Shown: one piece after another, positions 6,875-15,055 of the stretch | Position numbering within the stretch: position 1 is the first letter of the stretch | Layout of the letters: the number at the start of each line of letters is the position of its first letter | NCBI RefSeq assembly: GCF_019468465.1 | Contig: NZ_CP080519.1 | Span: forward strand, 1,751,001 to 1,815,000 | Reading direction: 5' to 3' | DNA: 64,000 nucleotides | Source of the DNA: Amycolatopsis sp. DSM 110486 | GTDB lineage: Bacteria; Actinomycetota; Actinomycetes; Mycobacteriales; Pseudonocardiaceae | The notes under the pieces: generated by a model | Told to the model about the DNA's origin: nothing | Database searches by the model: none | Seen by the model: the letters and a program-made list of their open reading frames with translations, nothing else | Translations under genes and position numbers: made by a program

Positions 6875-8169
6875 GACACGCTCTAAGCCGAAAGCGAGGC
6901 CGAACACGTTGACGAATCCGTCGTCTGAGGGACCCCACGAATAGGAGGCACCGAACGGTCCGAGGCCGGATCCGGAGACGGACCCGAAGCCCGCCTTGAG
7001 ATCGCTGATTTTCTTGGCGTTCGAGGTGAACCCCGTGAGACCGACTTCCTCGCTGACGCCGAAAATGATCCCGCAGCTTGCGGTGACTCCGATACTGGAC
7101 CCCGTGGCCGCGAGGCAGACGCTGCCAGTGACTCCCACCCCGGCAGCGAGGGTGCCACCCAAACAGACGCCGCTGGTGCCTTGGCTGAAGGGGTGAGCCT
7201 GGTTCCAGGCCGCGTCCGCGCACCCGACATCGGCGTTGAATCGCGGGCAGCGGTTCGGGTCCGGCGTCTGGGTGGGCGCCTTGCAATCTCGGGCGATCAG
7301 AGCCGGGTCGTGCTTCTCTTGCGCGTACGTGCAGAGGCTGGCCAGTCCTCCGGGGTCGCTGGCGTTGACGGGGTTGTCGCCGGCGTAGGCGTAGGCCGCG
7401 TGGGTGGTGTCGACGTCGGGGTCGACGGTGAGGAACGTGGCGCTGGTGGGGTCGTAGTAGCCGGCGTGCAGGTAGAGGAATCCGGATTCGCTGTCGAGGT
7501 ACTGGCCGGTGTACTGCAGCGAGGTGGTTGCGGTCCCGGTGTGGGAGGGCGTGCCGTAGGGGCTGTAGGCGTAGGTGGCACCGACGGTTCCGGTGTTGGT
7601 CAGCAGCGCGACGGTGGAGCCGATGTTGTTGTGCACGAACCAATTCGTGCCCGTCGGTCCGGTTTGTTCGATCGGCAGTCCGTCAGGGCCGTAGAGGTAG
7701 GCCGTCGTGCCGTCGAAGAGCAGGTTGGGGCTGGTTGATCCGTCCCACGTGAACTCGGTGGTCGAGGTCGCTGTGCTTTTCGAGGTGCGTTGTCCGAGCC
7801 CGTCGTAGTTGTAGGTGGAGGTCCCGGTGGGGCCGGTGAAGGTGGTGAGGTGTCCGGCTTGGTCGTAGGATGGTGACCTGCGCGGTACTGCTGCCGGGGT
7901 TCGAACCCGCGCTCGATCGACCGCTGGCCCGGCGAGCGGAGCGACCCGGCCTTGCGTACTCAGCCGAAGGCCCAAGTCTGAGGCGCTGCCGAAACCGAAC
8001 CAGAAGACCCGCCCAGCCGAGCGCACGATGACCGTGTCAGCACCGGCCACAGTTGCCGGCTCCATGCCAGACGGTGCGGGCCAGACGATTGTCACACCGG
8101 TCATCAGGCGTCACCGCCCGGTCGCCCGAACGGAGCAACGCCCGTCGGCATCCGCCGCGAATTCACCCT

Positions 8170-8244
8170 CTTGATCACGATCTCCGGCCCCTCGACGAGG
8201 ATCGAAGAGTTCGGATTGTGTTGCGTTAGGCCCACAACCCCGAA
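8170..8244. repeat. 75-bp copy of the segment at 12599-12673
   Basis: Bases 8170-8244 match 12599-12673 without gaps apart from roughly ten substitutions. Both contain CGAAGAGTTCGGATTGTGTT followed by GCG-TAGGCCCAC. An open minus frame (8104-8343) exists here but has no recognisable protein, so the segment is treated as a repeated remnant. The rest of 7874-8403 holds no supportable gene. Confidence 0.65.
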
Positions 8245-8246
8245 GC

Positions 8247-8305
8247 ATCGGTAGCCCCTTCGAGCCTCTTGACCTGCGGATTTACGGCTCGAAGGGGTTA
8301 CCGAT
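8247..8305. terminator. 20-bp hairpin, terminator-like
   Basis: Arms 8247-8266 and 8286-8305 pair over 20 bp (one G-T wobble) with a 19-nt loop. The core CCCCTTCGAG recalls the ACGAAGGGG part of the hairpin at 680-730. It lies downstream of the minus-strand FG-GAP gene ending at 8404 and is well placed to stop its transcription. Confidence 0.65.
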
Positions 8306-8403
8306 CGCAACTCGCGAAGTGTGACACAACACGAAGGCCACACCCGACAAGCCTGACTCGGCCCACGGCATAGGCGTCGGATGTCGTGCTGGACTCCTGA
8401 GTC

Positions 8404-9402
8404 CTACTGCGAGCGCAACACCCAGATGTCGGTGTCGTTCACCGCGACGAGGTCGGTATCGCCGTCACCGTCCACATCGGCCGTGAGGGTGTCCCTGGTG
8501 CCGGAGAACGAGCCCGCGTACCACACTTCGGGCGCGGAATAGCCTGCACCGGTGGAGCGCATAACCTGCACGTCGGTGTCGTTGACGGCGATGAGGTCGG
8601 CCTTGCCGTCGGCATCGATGTCCCCGGTGAAGGTTTTCTTGGTGCCGTGGAACGGCGCGGTCGACCACTGCTGCGGCGAGGTGACGAACCAGCGGGTCTC
8701 GGTGGTGGCCGGCACCACGCGCGTACCGCCCGAGTCGACGAGGATGCAATCGGCCAGGCCGTCACCGGTCGCGTCCGCCGCCAGTGTCGCCTTCTCTCCG
8801 CGGAGGGTGTCCGGACCCCACGCTGTCAATAGCAGCATCGTGGTGCCGTTCGACCTGGCCGCCAGTGCTGGGGTCCCGGCGGACAAGCCGATCACGTCGG
8901 TACCCCCGTCGCCGTCCAGGTCCGCCGTCAGGTTCGCCTGGTCGCCGGCGATGTTGTTGTCCAGCCACTGTGTGGGGAACTCGAACCGTTCGTCGCCGGG
9001 GTAGTAGATGCGCGACCTCGCCACGAAGATGCCCCGCACGCTCGGGGTCGCAATCGTGTGCGGCCGGACCGTGATGGCGTCCGCGCGGCCGTCGTTGTCC
9101 ACGTCGCCGAGGAAGTATCCGTAGTACGGACTGTCGTCGAGGCTATTCGCGCACAGGCTCCAATCCTGCTGCGGCTGGAAGCCCGAGCCGGTCGACAGCT
9201 TCACGTAGCACGCGTTCTGGAAGGCGTTGAAGCCGGCGAGGTCGTCCTTGCCGTCGCCGTTGACGTCCCCGGCCCTGACCGCGACCTGCGCGGTGAACGG
9301 TCCGGTCGACCACTGCTCCGGCACGCCGGACGCCGCCGCCGGCGTGGTGAGGGTCAAGGGCAGCAGACCGGCGACACCGGCCATTACAAGAGCTCGCATC
9401 AC
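8404..9402 (-). CDS. Secreted FG-GAP/VCBS repeat protein
   Basis: 332 residues. The first 24 are a Sec signal peptide (MMRALVMAGVAGLLPLTLTT then AAA-SG). The mature part is a run of about six FG-GAP/VCBS blades, each with a calcium-binding DxDxDGxxD loop: DVNGDGKDD, DVDNDGRAD, DLDGDGGTD, DATGDGLAD, DIDADGKAD and DVDGDGDTD. It should fold as an extracellular beta-propeller. No catalytic domain is present, so it may be a binding or accessory protein. The start follows an AAGGGGACGTG ribosome site. Cargo or partner is unknown. Confidence 0.85.
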   Translation of the reverse strand: MMRALVMAGVAGLLPLTLTTPAAASGVPEQWSTGPFTAQVAVRAGDVNGDGKDDLAGFNAFQNACYVKLSTGSGFQPQQDWSLCANSLDDSPYYGYFLGDVDNDGRADAITVRPHTIATPSVRGIFVARSRIYYPGDERFEFPTQWLDNNIAGDQANLTADLDGDGGTDVIGLSAGTPALAARSNGTTMLLLTAWGPDTLRGEKATLAADATGDGLADCILVDSGGTRVVPATTETRWFVTSPQQWSTAPFHGTKKTFTGDIDADGKADLIAVNDTDVQVMRSTGAGYSAPEVWYAGSFSGTRDTLTADVDGDGDTDLVAVNDTDIWVLRSQ

Positions 9403-9549
9403 GTCCCCTTCGTGTCGGCTTTGCCGTATTGAGGTCGCGCGCGCAGCCGGGAAACGTTACTGCGGCACGCTGTCCGCGCCAATGTCACGTTCTCGGGGTT
9501 TACGGTCTGGACCATGCGGATCGGCTACGGACACATCCACGGGGCCGAC

Positions 9550-9900
9550 TCACCGAGCAGGCCTGGTGGGTAGGTCGAGGAATGCCAGCAGCCGCAGGAC
9601 TCCGGCCAGGTGGTCGAGGTCGTGCCAAAGCGCGATCACGTCTTGTGGTCCGCGCTGGGCCGCGGCTGTCACTTCGGCAAAGTCGTCGCTGCTCTGGCCG
9701 CAGTCGAGGTGCGCTTCGGGACCTTGGTGGATGTCGAACGCGGCGGCCAGGTCCACGTTCCAGTAGTAGTCGATGGGCACGTCAGCCAGGTTGATCTGAT
9801 CGCCGAATCGGCGCTGTATCTCGTCCAGCAGCAGGGAACAGGTCTGGCGGAGGTCGGCGAGTTTGAGCACTGGGTTTCTCTGCGTCACGCGCATCATCAT
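9550..9900 (-). CDS. Conserved small hypothetical protein
   Basis: 116 residues, soluble, mixed alpha/beta. It begins with three consecutive ATG codons (9892-9900) behind a GAGGAGAA ribosome site. Visible features are LADLRQTCSLLLDEIQRRFG, an aromatic PIDYYWNVDLAAAFDI stretch and a GLU/ASP-rich middle. I do not recognise the family. Such short proteins are frequent near mobile or defence genes in actinobacteria, but nothing here supports a specific role. The longer open frame to 10677 overlaps the opposite-strand gene and is not used. Confidence 0.6.
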   Translation of the reverse strand: MMMRVTQRNPVLKLADLRQTCSLLLDEIQRRFGDQINLADVPIDYYWNVDLAAAFDIHQGPEAHLDCGQSSDDFAEVTAAAQRGPQDVIALWHDLDHLAGVLRLLAFLDLPTRPAR

Positions 9901-10110
9901 CGTTCTCCTCACCCCCCGGCAATCACCGGGTCCACATCCGTCGCGGCTGCCGCGGCCCGGCAACGCAGGCCCGAGTGGGCCTGCATGGGCCCGATGACAG
10001 GGCCCCTGCCTTGGGAGGGGAGTCCGGCCGGCCCCGCAAAGGGAGCAGATTGACCCCGATGCCGCCAGGCCAGAGTAGGAACCGAAGTTGATCGCCGTTA
10101 CCCTCGCGGC

Positions 10111-10587
10111 ATGAGCGAGGAGATGAAGCTCGCGGAGGCACTGGCGCTGCGTGCTGACGCGGCAAAGCGGATCGAGCAGCTGCGCACGCGGATCGTCGCG
10201 AACGCCCGCTACCAGGAAGGCGAGCCACCGTCCGAGGACGCGGCCGAGCTGCTCACCGAGGCCGGGACCGTCCTCACCGAACTCGAGGCGTTGATCCGCC
10301 GCATCAACCGGACCAACGCGCAGACCCCGCTCGGCGACGGCACCGTCACCGACGCCCTCGCCCGCCGCGACATGCTGCGCCTGCGCCACTCCGTGCTCAC
10401 CGGGGCGGCCGACGCCGCAGCTGGACGCGGGCAGGCTATGGGGCGCCAGCTGCGGTCCGAGCTGAGGCAGCTGGCCGCCCTCCCGGTGGCCGAGCTGCGC
10501 GAGCAGGCCGACCGCGTCGCCCTCGAGCTGCGCCACCTCGACATCGACATCCAGCGCACCAACTGGGAGGCCGACCTCCTCCACTGA
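10111..10587 (+). CDS. DIP1984 family (septicolysin-like) protein
   Basis: 158 residues, almost wholly helical and rich in Leu, Arg and Glu. The start MKLAEALALRADAAKRIEQL, followed by RIVANARYQEGEPPSEDA and ending in RHLDIDIQRTNWEADL, matches the DIP1984 family, whose members are sometimes called septicolysin. It is probably a cytoplasmic coiled-coil protein. The biochemical function is not established and the toxin name is not good evidence of toxicity. Confidence 0.8.
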   Translation: MSEEMKLAEALALRADAAKRIEQLRTRIVANARYQEGEPPSEDAAELLTEAGTVLTELEALIRRINRTNAQTPLGDGTVTDALARRDMLRLRHSVLTGAADAAAGRGQAMGRQLRSELRQLAALPVAELREQADRVALELRHLDIDIQRTNWEADLLH

Positions 10588-10860
10588 CCGGCGGCACGGA
10601 AGCAGGTAACCGCCCGGGGAAAGCGAGCACAAGCCGAGGGCCGGCGGCCAATCCGGCTCCTGGCGCGTGGCGGGCAACGCAGGGGTTCAATTCCCCATCG
10701 GACAGCGCAGCCCAGCACCGCGCACAGGTGACCGCGCACGCGGCACACCTCACCACCACGTGCTGGTTCCCCGGGAAGGCGAGGGCGGGTAAGGGGTATT
10801 CCGTGTCAGGACAGTGCCAGGGGGTCGGCGACCCGGCATGGTGCATGGATGCGTGACTGC

Positions 10861-10886
10861 CCGGGAGAAGGCAGGGCTTCTCCCGG
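10861..10886 (-). terminator. 10-bp perfect hairpin after the ABM gene
   Basis: CCGGGAGAAG (10861-10870) and CTTCTCCCGG (10877-10886) form a perfect stem with a 6-nt loop, about 30 bases past the minus-strand stop at 10915. The rest of 10588-10914 shows no gene. Confidence 0.8.
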
Positions 10887-10914
10887 CTGCCCTCCCCCGG
10901 CTACAACTGCCGTG

Positions 10915-11274
10915 TCATACGTCGATCTGCTCGAAGATGTGCGGGTACGACACGATGTCGTCTGGGAACTCCGCCGCCATGCGCTGGAATTCGGGGCTGC
11001 CGAACGCCGTGGCGAGAGCCTCGGTCGACTCCCAGGCCGCGACGTTCATCAGAAGTCGACTGTCCGCCGTTCCCTTGTGCATCTGCAGGGAGACGAATCC
11101 CGGCTGAGCCTTCATGAACTCCGCCTGCCTCCGAAAGAGGGCCAAGAACGCTTCAGCCCCCTCCTTCGGAACGAAGAAGGTGTTGACCAGGACGATGGGT
11201 CCGGTCTTCTCCTTGAACTGCGCGAACATCGGCGTATTCGGGTCCAGGCTCTGCAGCTTGGCCATTCTCGGCAC
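10915..11274 (-). CDS. Antibiotic biosynthesis monooxygenase (ABM) domain protein
   Basis: 119 residues. The single ABM ferredoxin-like fold is visible from GPIVLVNTFFVPKEGAEAFL through MKAQPGFVSLQMHKG and MNVAAWESTEAL to the C-terminus. Cofactor-free monooxygenases of this type oxidise quinols and polyketide anthrones; others are degradative or heme-linked. In the minus direction it follows a DUF1772 gene by about 80 bases, and the divergent TetR probably controls both. ATG codons exist at 11274 and 11262. Confidence 0.8.
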   Translation of the reverse strand: MPRMAKLQSLDPNTPMFAQFKEKTGPIVLVNTFFVPKEGAEAFLALFRRQAEFMKAQPGFVSLQMHKGTADSRLLMNVAAWESTEALATAFGSPEFQRMAAEFPDDIVSYPHIFEQIDV

Positions 11275-11352
11275 TTCCTCTCTCTATCATCGGTCAGTGG
11301 GTGTCGCCGGCGCCCGCGTCCTGGGGTTAACCGGGCGGGTGAGCCCGCAGGC

Positions 11353-11799
11353 TCAGGTGAGAGCGGCGACCAGCAGGGCGAAGGCGGCGATGATGACGGC
11401 GACGCGGACGTAGTGGTAGCGGTCCCAGCGGTCCATCTGCTGCTTCCAGTCGGCGGGCCGGTTGTCAGCGGTCCACGTCTTGCCCCGATTGTTGATCGGG
11501 ACGAGCAGCAGCAGCGACATGATCACGCTCACGATCAGCAGCGCGGCGGCGATGACGACGAGACCGGTTCCAGGGTGCTGCCATCCGGTAATGGTCCAGA
11601 CCGCGCTCAGGACCAGCGAGCCGATGTACCAGAACGGCATGAGCGCGCCGAGCATCCGGCCCCCGTGGGAGCGGGCGGCCTGGTTGCTGTCGTCGGGGAG
11701 TCCGCTGAAGATCCGGTTCATGACGAAGGCGACGGAGAATTCCACCCCCACCATCACCCCGACCACCACGATGGTGACGACCTCGAGCGTGCCGAGCAT
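11353..11799 (-). CDS. DUF1772 (anthrone oxygenase-like) membrane protein
   Basis: 148 residues with four hydrophobic helices (EVVTIVVVGVMVGVEFSVAF, MLGALMPFWYIGSLVLSAVW, LVVIAAALLIVSVIMSLLLL and VRVAVIIAAFALLVAAL). Between helices 3 and 4 is the conserved P-I-N + WDRYHYVR pattern of DUF1772. Some fungal and actinobacterial members act as anthrone or quinol oxygenases. Placement beside an ABM monooxygenase under a divergent TetR suggests a small oxidative detoxification set. The exact substrate is unknown. Confidence 0.8.
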   Translation of the reverse strand: MLGTLEVVTIVVVGVMVGVEFSVAFVMNRIFSGLPDDSNQAARSHGGRMLGALMPFWYIGSLVLSAVWTITGWQHPGTGLVVIAAALLIVSVIMSLLLLVPINNRGKTWTADNRPADWKQQMDRWDRYHYVRVAVIIAAFALLVAALT

Positions 11800-11817
11800 G
11801 ATGTCCCTCCAGAAAAT

Positions 11818-11848
11818 CTAGTGTTGCTAGCTGCTGAGGCAACGCTAG
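11818..11848. promoter_or_regulatory. Inverted repeat upstream of DUF1772, probable TetR site
   Basis: CTAGTGTTGC (11818-11827) and GCAACGCTAG (11839-11848) are inverted with one mismatch. They share the CTAGC-type half-site of the palindrome at 11869-11881, suggesting two operators for the same TetR in this divergent region. Confidence 0.55.
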
Positions 11849-11868
11849 TACTACTGCCGCTCGATTGT

Positions 11869-11881
11869 CTAGCGGTGCTAG
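11869..11881. promoter_or_regulatory. CTAGC-GGT-GCTAG palindrome, probable TetR operator
   Basis: Perfect 5-bp arms with a 3-nt centre, ending 9 bases before the TetR start codon at 11891. This position would allow autorepression. Confidence 0.6.
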
Positions 11882-11890
11882 ACTTCAACC

Positions 11891-12469
11891 ATGTCGGTAC
11901 AGGAACGCAAGCAACGCGAACGGGCGGACCGCGAACGCCTCATCGTGGCGACGGCCCGCGAACTCGCCGAGCAGCAGGGCTGGGACGCGGTCACCACCCG
12001 CCTGCTCGCCGAGCGCATCGAGTACAGCCAGCCCGTCCTCTACAGCCATTTCCGCGGCAAGCGCGAGATCATCGGCGCCGTCGCCCTCGAGGGAGCCACC
12101 GAGATGGCCGCGGCGCTGCGGGCCGCGACCTCCGCCGCGGACGGCCCGCGCGCCCGGGTCACCGCACTCGCCCGCGCCTACCTCGACTTCGCCGAGCACA
12201 ACCCGGCGGTCTACGACTCCATGTTCCAGCTCGACGGCGGCCTGATGTTCGCGAACGAGGACACCCCGGAGCCGCTGAAGGACGCCTTCGCCACTCTGCT
12301 GGAGACTCTCGGCAAGGTCGCCGGGGACGGCGTCCACCCTGGACTGTTCACCGAGGCGTTCTGGGCGGCCCTGCACGGGCTGGCCACCCTGACCCGAGCG
12401 GGACGGCTGCCGCCGGAGGACACCGAGCCGAGGGTGGAACTGCTGGTAGACCGGCTCGCTGTGCTTTGA
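11891..12469 (+). CDS. TetR/AcrR family transcriptional regulator
   Basis: 192 residues. The helix-turn-helix is at about 15-60 (LIVATARELAEQQGWDAVTT, then YSQPVLYSHFRGKREII). The C-terminal domain contains YLDFAEHNPAVYDSMFQLD and EAFWAALHGLATLTRAGRLP, typical of the WHG-type TetR C-domain. It is divergent from the DUF1772-ABM pair with CTAGC palindromes between, so it likely represses that pair and itself. Confidence 0.9.
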   Translation: MSVQERKQRERADRERLIVATARELAEQQGWDAVTTRLLAERIEYSQPVLYSHFRGKREIIGAVALEGATEMAAALRAATSAADGPRARVTALARAYLDFAEHNPAVYDSMFQLDGGLMFANEDTPEPLKDAFATLLETLGKVAGDGVHPGLFTEAFWAALHGLATLTRAGRLPPEDTEPRVELLVDRLAVL

Positions 12470-12598
12470 CGCGCGGTCCCGACGGGCACCCAGCCGACGG
12501 AGGCGTGCGCCTGAGCTTCGTTGAGACCCAAGCCGTCCACGTACCGGAACCAGCTGCGTTCATCGTCCACTGCTTGACGGTGCACGACCGCACACGGC

Positions 12599-12770
12599 CT
12601 TGATGATGATCGCCGACCCCTCGACCAGGACCGAAGAGTTCGGATTGTGTTGCGCTAGGCCCACTCCCCCGAAACACCCGAACACCTGCCGCTTTGGACA
12701 GTCGTGCTCAAGACGCGCCCCCGTCGACACGACAGTGTTGTGGGCGTCGCCGACGGCGGTGGTGGGCTGG
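12599..12770. repeat. Composite repeat matching 8170-8244 and 4115-4200
   Basis: The left part (12599-12673) matches 8170-8244, and the right part (12672-12770) matches the segment right of tRNA-Leu. It therefore holds in one piece what the other two loci hold separately, and runs into the ArsR-GNAT stop at 12771. No gene is supported between 12470 and 12770. Confidence 0.65.
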
Positions 12771-13610
12771 TCAGCTGACGGGGCTGCGGCGTTCGAGGAA
12801 GACGGTGTCGTGCCATTTGCCGTCGCGCTGGGCGATGCGTTCGCGGATGCCGACGGTGCGGTAGCCGGCCGAGTGGTGCAGGGCGAGGCTGGCGCGGTTC
12901 TCGGTGAAGACCGACGTTTGCAGGGTCCAGATGCCGGCGTCGTCGGCGGCCATGACTTGCTTGCGCAGCAGGGCTTTCCCGACGCCGCGGCCGCGGTGGG
13001 TTTCGGCGACGTAGACCGACGTTTCGGCGACGCCGGCGTAGCAGTCGCGCGACGACACAGGGCTGGCGGCGGTCCAGCCGACGACCTGGCCGTCGGCTTC
13101 GGCGATCCAGCGGTGCTCGGGCAGCCACTTCGCGTCAAGACTCGCGCGCGTGGGGACGGTGGTGTCGAAGGTGGCGATGCCGGTGGCGAGGCCTTCGCCG
13201 TAGATGCGGCGCACGGCGGCCCAGTCGCCGGGTTCGAGGGCGCGGACGGTGACGTCGGCCGGGATGTCGTCAGGGCAGCAGGGGCGGGGGCCGAGCAGGC
13301 CCATGACGGCGTCGGCGGCGTGCGGGAGGCCGGAGCAGCAGGCTTCGTTGACGGTGACGACGGTGGCGGTGCCGATCTTCTCCAGGTGCACGAACTCGAC
13401 GTCGGCCAGCTTGCGCACGTGGTGGGACGTGGTGGATTGGCTGGTGCCGAGGATCTCGGTGAGTGCGCCGACTGTCAGGCCGCGCGGGGTGGTCGCCACC
13501 GCGTGCAGCAGCCGCACGCGCACGGGTTCGGCCAGGCAGGCGAACCACTCGGCGTAGGTGGCGGCGTCCGTAGTGGGCAGGACCTGGGCCCGGGGCAGCG
13601 CGATCGGCAT
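12771..13610 (-). CDS. ArsR regulator fused to an ArsN-type GNAT acetyltransferase
   Basis: 279 residues. Residues 15-90 are a winged helix-turn-helix of ArsR type (CLAEPVRVRLLHAVATTPRG, LGTSQSTTSHHVRKLADVEF). Cys pairs at 91-92 and 111-112 flank the join and could bind As(III). Residues 118-279 are a GNAT domain (TVRALEPGDWAAVRRIYGEG, VAETHRGRGVGKALL, NRASLALHHSAGYRTVG) like ArsN acetyltransferases, which can detoxify phosphinothricin-like organoarsenicals. The ATG at 13608-13610 is preferred over 13646, because the latter would put an ATCGAT operator inside the gene. It is divergent from the flavoprotein gene. Confidence 0.88.
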   Translation of the reverse strand: MPIALPRAQVLPTTDAATYAEWFACLAEPVRVRLLHAVATTPRGLTVGALTEILGTSQSTTSHHVRKLADVEFVHLEKIGTATVVTVNEACCSGLPHAADAVMGLLGPRPCCPDDIPADVTVRALEPGDWAAVRRIYGEGLATGIATFDTTVPTRASLDAKWLPEHRWIAEADGQVVGWTAASPVSSRDCYAGVAETSVYVAETHRGRGVGKALLRKQVMAADDAGIWTLQTSVFTENRASLALHHSAGYRTVGIRERIAQRDGKWHDTVFLERRSPVS

Positions 13611-13622
13611 GCCCGTCAGTGT

Positions 13623-13698
13623 ATCGATCCGAATCGATGGTTGCATCCATCGATTTGCGTCGATACAGTCCGAACCGTATTAATCGAGCCCGATCGAT
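13623..13698. promoter_or_regulatory. Cluster of ATCGAT palindromes, probable ArsR operators
   Basis: The hexamer ATCGAT occurs at 13623-13628, 13633-13638, 13649-13654 and 13693-13698, with near copies at 13659-13664 and 13683-13688. They form pairs spaced 4-5 bases, each a larger inverted repeat. The cluster fills the gap between the divergent ArsR-GNAT and flavoprotein starts, which fits cooperative control of both directions. Confidence 0.7.
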
Positions 13699-13712
13699 GG
13701 AGCGTGGTGGGG

Positions 13713-15050
13713 ATGAGCGAGTTGCCGGTGGTGGTGGTCGGCGCGGGCCCGGTGGGGCTCGCGGCCGCGGCGCAGGTGTTGGAGCGGGGGCTGGAGCCGC
13801 TCGTGCTGGAGCGGGGGGATCGTGCGGGGGCGGCGGTCGCGGCGTGGCGCCACGTGCGGTTGTTCTCGTCGTGGTCGGAGCTGGTCGACCCGGCGGCGGG
13901 CCGGCTGCTGGAACCCACCGGCTGGATTCGCCCGGACAGCAGCGGTTACCCGACCGGCCACGAGTGGGCCGAGTCGTACTTGCGGCCGCTCGCCGACGCG
14001 CTCGGTGGGCGGGTGCGGTTCGGCGCCGAAGTCGTGGGCGTCGCGCGCCGTGGCCGGGATCGAGTTGTCGACAGCGGTCGCGACGCCGAGCCGTTCTCGG
14101 TGCACGTGCGGGCAGCCGACGGCGCCGAGGAGCGCGTCTTCGCGCGGGCGGTGATCGACGCGTCCGGCACGTGGGTGGGCGTGAATCCGCTGGGCGGTGA
14201 AGGGTTGCCGGCGATCGGTGAGGCCGCGGCGGCAGACCGGATCGTCTACCGCGTCCCGGATCTGGGTGATACGGCGACGCGTGACCGCTATGCCGGTCGG
14301 CACATCGTGGTGGCCGGCAGCGGGCATTCCGCGCTGACAGCGTTGGTGGCATTGTCCGGGCTGACCGAGCAGGACTCCTCGACGCGGATCAGCTGGGTGC
14401 TGCGACGTGGTGGAATCGGGAACACCTTCGGCGGCGGTGAAGCGGACCAGTTGCCGGCGCGGGGCGCGCTGGGGAAACGCGCGCAGGCCGCGGTGGAGGC
14501 GGGGCTGATCACGGTGGTGACCGGGTTCCGCACCGAGACCGTCGAGCGCGACGCCGCGGGCCGGCTGACGCTGGTGTCGGCGGCCGGGCAGCGGCTCGAG
14601 GAGGTGGACGAAGTCGTGACGCTGACCGGGTTCCGTCCGCAGCTGGCGTGGCTTTCGGAGATCCGGCTGGAGCTGGACCCGACGTTGCAGGCACCGGTGC
14701 GGCTGGCGCCGTTGGTGGATCCGAACGTGCACTCGTGCGGCACCGTCTACCCACACGGCGCCAAGGAACTCGCGCACCCGGAGCAGGATTTCTACCTGGC
14801 CGGGATGAAGAGCTACGGCCGCGCGCCGACGTTCCTCGCCCAGACTGGCTACGAGCAGGTCCGCAGCATCGCCGCCGAGTTGGCCGGGGACCACGAGGCC
14901 GCCGCGCGGGTGGAGCTGATCCTGGCCGAAACCGGGGTGTGCGGCGGCGCCGGGCTGTTCGACGATGAGGATTCCGCCGCTGGTGGCTGCTGCGGTCCGG
15001 CAGAGCCGGAGGTGCTGACGCTCTCGGCGCCGCCCGCGCACGGGAACTGA
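13713..15050 (+). CDS. Arsenic-island FAD/NAD(P) flavoprotein with Cys-rich tail (ArsO-like)
   Basis: 445 residues. The FAD motif GAGPVG is at 10-15 and a second Rossmann GSGHSA in the middle (IVVAGSGHSALTALVAL). The sequence carries AWRHVRLFSSWSELVDP and LTGFRPQLAWL, seen in flavin monooxygenase-like proteins of ars operons. The last 50 residues contain CGGAGLFDDED and GGCCGP, a possible metalloid-binding tail. It probably oxidises an organoarsenical or reduces a disulfide; the reaction is unproven. The start is ATG 13713 after GGTGGGG. It is followed 5 bases later by an MFS gene, so the two are co-transcribed. Confidence 0.82.
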   Translation: MSELPVVVVGAGPVGLAAAAQVLERGLEPLVLERGDRAGAAVAAWRHVRLFSSWSELVDPAAGRLLEPTGWIRPDSSGYPTGHEWAESYLRPLADALGGRVRFGAEVVGVARRGRDRVVDSGRDAEPFSVHVRAADGAEERVFARAVIDASGTWVGVNPLGGEGLPAIGEAAAADRIVYRVPDLGDTATRDRYAGRHIVVAGSGHSALTALVALSGLTEQDSSTRISWVLRRGGIGNTFGGGEADQLPARGALGKRAQAAVEAGLITVVTGFRTETVERDAAGRLTLVSAAGQRLEEVDEVVTLTGFRPQLAWLSEIRLELDPTLQAPVRLAPLVDPNVHSCGTVYPHGAKELAHPEQDFYLAGMKSYGRAPTFLAQTGYEQVRSIAAELAGDHEAAARVELILAETGVCGGAGLFDDEDSAAGGCCGPAEPEVLTLSAPPAHGN

Positions 15051-15055
15051 ACCCG

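Larger units (their letters stand above)
6009..6883 (+). mobile_element. IS5-family insertion sequence (IS427-like group), 875 bp
   Basis: Terminal inverted repeats GAGCGTGTCTTACGTGGTGA (left, 6009-6028) and GAGCGTGTCTCATGTGGTGA (right end, complement) match at 18 of 20 positions. The flanking trinucleotide TAA at 6006-6008 and 6884-6886 is a 3-bp target duplication of the TNA type used by this group. Inside are two overlapping frames encoding one DDE transposase. Both ends are intact, so the element is probably recent and possibly still mobile. Confidence 0.93.
5952..7873 (-). pseudogene. RHS-repeat toxin C-terminus, 5' truncated and split by an IS
   Basis: From 7873 leftward the minus strand encodes RHS repeats (SYDQAGHLTTFTGPTGTSTY, YNYDGLGQRTSKST) and the RHS core (YLYGPDGLPIEQ, YAYSPYG, LQYTGQYLDSESGFLYLHAG, YYDPTSATFLTVDP, AYAYAGDNPVNASDP). 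A variable C-terminal domain of about 150 residues follows, Gly- and Cys-containing and hydrophobic. The frame enters the IS at 6884. Removing 6009-6883 and one TAA copy joins ...VNVFGLAFGL to GMGFWNGPTYTWLLFGG and a stop at 5952-5954. The signal-bearing N-terminus and earlier repeats are missing upstream of 7873, so the gene is dead twice over. Confidence 0.85.

Noticed and set aside
7891..7912. GGGTTCGAACCC tRNA T-arm-like sequence
   Set aside because: No acceptor, D or anticodon stem can be drawn around it, so it is not a tRNA gene.
8104..8343. 79-residue minus-strand frame
   Set aside because: It consists of the repeated segment and a hairpin, and its counterpart at 12.6 kb is in a different protein context. 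Not supported as a gene.
9514..9573. 19-codon frame starting MRIGYGHIHGAD, recalling a serine resolvase N-terminus
   Set aside because: It stops after 19 codons, overlaps the minus-strand gene end, and has no further resolvase sequence. Likely chance.
10682..10698. GGGGTTCAATTCCCC T-arm-like sequence
   Set aside because: The flanks do not fold into a cloverleaf. At most a fragment of a tRNA.
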